NCBI RefSeq assembly: GCF_900142375.1
Contig: NZ_FRAR01000024.1
Span: 1-64,000 of the forward strand
Reading direction: 5' to 3'
Length of the DNA: 64,000 bases
DNA from: Desulforamulus aeronauticus DSM 10349
Lineage (GTDB): Bacteria; Bacillota; Desulfotomaculia; Desulfotomaculales; Desulfotomaculaceae
Below are positions 60,932 to 64,000 of the stretch, piece after piece. A program made the translations under genes and the position numbers. Position 1 is the stretch's first letter. Every line of letters starts with the position of its first letter. The notes below the pieces were generated by a model. That model did not search any database. It saw nothing but the letters and a program-made list of their open reading frames with translations, and was not told the DNA's origin.

Positions 60932-63607
60932 ATGTGGTTTGCAAAATCACAAGAGGAAGTTCTCAAAGAATTAAATGTAAACCCGGCTACAGGTCTGTTT
61001 GCAGAGGAAGCAAAGGCAAGACTTGAGAAACATGGGGCCAACAAGCTTAAGGGAAAGCCCAAGAAAAGTCTGATTTCATTATTTTTTGCACAGCTTCAGG
61101 ATATGCTGATTTATGTTTTGCTGGGTGCCGCAGTAATTACTGTTTTAATTGGTGAGTATGTAGATGCAATTATTATCCTATTGGTTGTAGTGCTAAATTC
61201 AGTGATCGGTGTATTCCAAAGGTACAAAGCAGAAAAAGCCATTGAAGCTTTGCAAAAGATGACGGCACCCAAATCGTTGATCAGACGTGATGGTGAAGTG
61301 AGAGAAATCAGTTCCGAAGAAATCGTACCGGGTGACATCGTAGTTGTGGATGCAGGAAGATATATACCCGCTGATATAAGATTGATAGAAACTGCTAACC
61401 TGCAAATAGAAGAATCAGCTTTAACAGGCGAATCAGTGCCCACAGAAAAGAATGCAGATGACATACATGAGGATCCCAATACGCCCATAGGGGATAAATC
61501 AAACATGGCATTCATGTCTACACTGGCTACATATGGCAGAGGCGAAGGCGTAGTTGTGGCAACGGCAATGGAAACTGAAATCGGTAAAATTGCCAAGATA
61601 CTTGATGAGGATATTGAAGGGATGACTCCTCTGCAAAAGAGGCTGGAAGAGCTTGGCAAGACACTAGGATTTATAGCTATCGGCATATGTGCTCTAATAT
61701 TTATCATCGCTTTTTTCCAAAAGAGAGATTTATTCGAAATATTTCTCACTGCCATAAGTTTGGCCGTAGCGGCTATTCCAGAAGGACTTCCCGCAATCGT
61801 GGCAATTGTTCTTGCCCTTGGGGTAACAAGAATGTCGAAGATCAATGCCATTGTGAAGAAGCTCCCGGCGGTTGAAACGTTAGGTTCTGTCAATATTATC
61901 TGCTCTGATAAGACAGGAACCCTGACCCAAAATAAGATGACCGTTGTAAAGTTCTACACCTTGGACAACCTGAAGAGTGTTCCTACAGAGGGAATAGGCT
62001 TTACTCCGGAGGCAGACGAAAAGGAATTAATCAAATCCTTTGTTTTATGCTCTGATGCTACCTATGAAAATGGGGAAAGTACAGGAGATCCTACAGAAGT
62101 TGCATTAGTCGTACTTGGTGAAAAATATAACCTTTCAAGAAAAACACTTCATGCCAAATATAAGAGGGTAGGAGAAAAGCCTTTCGATTCCGATAGAAAG
62201 TTAATGTCTACCTTGAATCAGGAAGAAAAAGGCTATAGAGTCCATACAAAGGGTGCCATAGATAATATTTTAAAGATATCAAAAAATGCTTTGGTGAATG
62301 GCGTTGTGGTGCCTTTAACAGAAGAATTGAAAGCAAATTACCTAAGGGTTGCCGAAGAAATGTCGGACAATGCGTTGCGAATTCTCGGCGTAGCCTGTAA
62401 AGACATGGCTGGCATGATCAGCCCAGATGAAATGGAAAAGGATTTAACTGTTATCGGTCTAGTGGGCATGATCGACCCACCCAGGCTAGAAGTGAAGGAT
62501 TCCATAACCAATGCCAAAGGGGCCGGCATCACACCGGTTATGATCACTGGAGACCATAAAAATACAGCAGTTGCCATAGCCAAAGAGCTAGGTATTGCAT
62601 CCTCAATGGAGCAAAGTATTACTGGTGCTGAAATAGATGAGCTATCGGAAGAGGAATTCACAAGAAGAATAAATAACTATCGGGTATTTGCCAGGGTATC
62701 ACCAGAACACAAGGTTAAGATCGTAAAGGCCTATCAGTCACATGGAAACATAGTATCCATGACGGGAGACGGAGTCAACGATGCACCTTCACTGAAAAAT
62801 GCAGATATAGGAGTAGCAATGGGCATTACAGGCACTGACGTTTCAAAGGGTGCCAGTGACATGATCCTCACTGACGATAATTTTACAACCATCGTTCACG
62901 CCATAGAGGAAGGCAGAAACATATACAGCAACATTAAGAAATCAGTGGTTTTCCTTCTTTCCTGTAACCTGGGTGAAGTGGTTGCGGTATTTGCGTCAGT
63001 ACTTTTTTTCTGGCCTGTACCACTGTTGCCGACACAGATTCTATGGATAAACCTCATTACAGATACACTCCCGGCAATAGCTCTTGGTGTGGATCCAGGG
63101 GATAAGGATGTGATGAAGAAGAAGCCGAGAAACCCAAAGGAAAGCTTCTTTGCAGATGGAGCCGCATTTAGAGCGATACTTGGCGGTACATTGATCGGAG
63201 TGGTTACACTGGCTGCATTCTTCTATGGTTTGAATGAGTTTGGCTACAAACTAGGGTCAAAAGACATACCTGAACCTGTGCTGACATATGGCAGAACAAT
63301 GGCTTTTGTAGTTCTTGCAGCTTCACAGCTGTTCTATTCATTGACAATGAGACATTCAGCAAAATCAATATTTCAGATTGGATTGTTCTCCAATAAGTAT
63401 TTGGTTGGTGCCATCACGATAGGATTTATCCTACAGCTTGGTGTCACTTCAGTACCTTTCCTGGCAAATGCATTCAGTCTTCAAATGCTTTCAGCGAGAG
63501 ACTGGGGACTTGCCGTCATGTTTGCTTTGATACCGCTTATTATCAATGAAATTATTAAATTAATTGGAACCAGCCAAGAAAAGGGCAACCAGAATTCAAA
63601 GGGCTGA
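60932..63607 (+). CDS. P-type calcium-transporting ATPase
   Basis: An 891-residue P2A-type (SERCA/PMCA-like) pump, full length. Motifs: LTGES (164-168) in the actuator, PEGLPAIVAIVLALGVTRM (283-301) with cation ligands in helix 4, CSDKTGTLTQNKM with phosphorylated D326, KGAIDNI and MITGDHKNTAVAIAKELGI in the nucleotide domain, TGDGVNDAPSLKNADIGVAMG, and helices 5-10 with LWINLITDTLPAIALGVDP. The ATG follows AAAGGGG. It would export calcium at ATP cost. The neighbouring hairpin may control it. The Mn riboswitch (yybP-ykoY) is not seen. Confidence 0.95.
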   Translation: MWFAKSQEEVLKELNVNPATGLFAEEAKARLEKHGANKLKGKPKKSLISLFFAQLQDMLIYVLLGAAVITVLIGEYVDAIIILLVVVLNSVIGVFQRYKAEKAIEALQKMTAPKSLIRRDGEVREISSEEIVPGDIVVVDAGRYIPADIRLIETANLQIEESALTGESVPTEKNADDIHEDPNTPIGDKSNMAFMSTLATYGRGEGVVVATAMETEIGKIAKILDEDIEGMTPLQKRLEELGKTLGFIAIGICALIFIIAFFQKRDLFEIFLTAISLAVAAIPEGLPAIVAIVLALGVTRMSKINAIVKKLPAVETLGSVNIICSDKTGTLTQNKMTVVKFYTLDNLKSVPTEGIGFTPEADEKELIKSFVLCSDATYENGESTGDPTEVALVVLGEKYNLSRKTLHAKYKRVGEKPFDSDRKLMSTLNQEEKGYRVHTKGAIDNILKISKNALVNGVVVPLTEELKANYLRVAEEMSDNALRILGVACKDMAGMISPDEMEKDLTVIGLVGMIDPPRLEVKDSITNAKGAGITPVMITGDHKNTAVAIAKELGIASSMEQSITGAEIDELSEEEFTRRINNYRVFARVSPEHKVKIVKAYQSHGNIVSMTGDGVNDAPSLKNADIGVAMGITGTDVSKGASDMILTDDNFTTIVHAIEEGRNIYSNIKKSVVFLLSCNLGEVVAVFASVLFFWPVPLLPTQILWINLITDTLPAIALGVDPGDKDVMKKKPRNPKESFFADGAAFRAILGGTLIGVVTLAAFFYGLNEFGYKLGSKDIPEPVLTYGRTMAFVVLAASQLFYSLTMRHSAKSIFQIGLFSNKYLVGAITIGFILQLGVTSVPFLANAFSLQMLSARDWGLAVMFALIPLIINEIIKLIGTSQEKGNQNSKG

Positions 63608-63773
63608 TACCATAATGAAATAATTAACGTGTCCCATAATTGTGAAAAAATAAGATTGGTCTTTGATGATACCCGATACTTATTCATTAAGGATTTGAAC
63701 AGTGAATCGACATCCCTGAGAAGCTTCTAAAAAGTAATGGTGGGGATAAATGCTCTGAAAGGCAGGAGAAGAT

Positions 63774-64000
63774 GTGGTTGATAACCTGAAATCGAGCGAG
63801 TCGTTTGGCGGGATTGAGAATGTTCCCGGACTGATACATCATGACTTAAAGGTGTCTGGAGGCCCAATATCTGTATATGAAGCTGGCTCAAAGGAGAAAC
63901 CTGCTGTTATGATGCTTCACGGAGCGATGTATGATGAAGCTCGATTTATATGGGATCAGATGTTTCCATTTCTAAGCAAGGATTATCACGTATTTGCCCT
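63774..64000 (+). CDS. alpha/beta hydrolase, N-terminal part (cut by window edge)
   Basis: The first 75 codons from a GTG behind AGGAG. Reads VSGGPISVYEAGSKEKPAVMMLHGAMYDEARFIWDQMF (cited in parts: PAVMMLHGAMYDE), the strand-HG oxyanion motif of alpha/beta hydrolases. The nucleophile elbow lies outside the window. Substrate unknown. Not coupled to the ATPase (166 nt gap). Confidence 0.8.
   Translation, partial: MVDNLKSSESFGGIENVPGLIHHDLKVSGGPISVYEAGSKEKPAVMMLHGAMYDEARFIWDQMFPFLSKDYHVFA

Overview
The window looks like a chromosomal segment of a spore-forming, low-GC Gram-positive anaerobe of the Desulfotomaculum/Desulforamulus type (Peptococcaceae). Pointers are the sporulation genes (spoIIP, yqfC, yqfD), a CIRCE-controlled hrcA operon that carries an archaeal-like Group III chaperonin between hrcA and grpE, many TTG and GTG starts behind strong Shine-Dalgarno sites, and a gene order (holA-rpsT-spoIIP-lepA-hemW-hrcA-...-prmA-rsmE-mtaB-hinT-rpsU-...-floA-yqfCD-phoH-pgpH-ybeY-dgkA-cdd-era-recO-glyQS-ccpN-ppsR-ppdK) typical of that group. 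The genus is an inference from gene content, not from a search.

Positions 1-14700 are accessory DNA. There is the start of an IS1182-type transposase; an AT-rich three-gene cassette of unknown function (498-2712) closed by a terminator; an intact IS66 element with a perfect 8-bp target duplication; a secreted fibronectin-III protein; a small gene pair behind two LexA-like boxes; an orphan phage tail-fibre module (7977-11924); and an IS256 element whose insertion replaced the last codons of an XRE regulator.

Positions 14700-53580 are core genome, mostly on the + strand. They hold DNA polymerase III delta, S20, sporulation and translation factors (spoIIP, lepA), heme-type radical SAM HemW, the heat-shock operon (hrcA, Group III chaperonin, grpE, dnaK, dnaJ), rRNA, protein and tRNA modification enzymes (prmA, rsmE, mtaB), S21, a NfeD/flotillin membrane module, the yqfC-yqfD-phoH-pgpH-ybeY-dgkA-cdd-era series, MgtE, RecO, a glycine T-box and glyQS, and a CcpN/PpsR/PpdK group for pyruvate-phosphoenolpyruvate interconversion. 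Noncoding features of note are a 100-nt multi-hairpin element before pgpH, a 210-bp palindrome between the T-box and glyQ, and a small family of related inverted repeats.

Positions 53580-64000 are again accessory: a TrmO-like protein fused to an FmdE-like domain, a LysM protein fused to a tungstate-binding (TupA-like) domain, a PadR regulator with a membrane partner, a BlaI/BlaR1-like pair with two clear operators, a P-type calcium ATPase, and the start of an alpha/beta hydrolase. Up to three degenerate copies of the ppdK 3' end, each followed by a hairpin terminator, punctuate this part and suggest that material was added at the ppdK tail.
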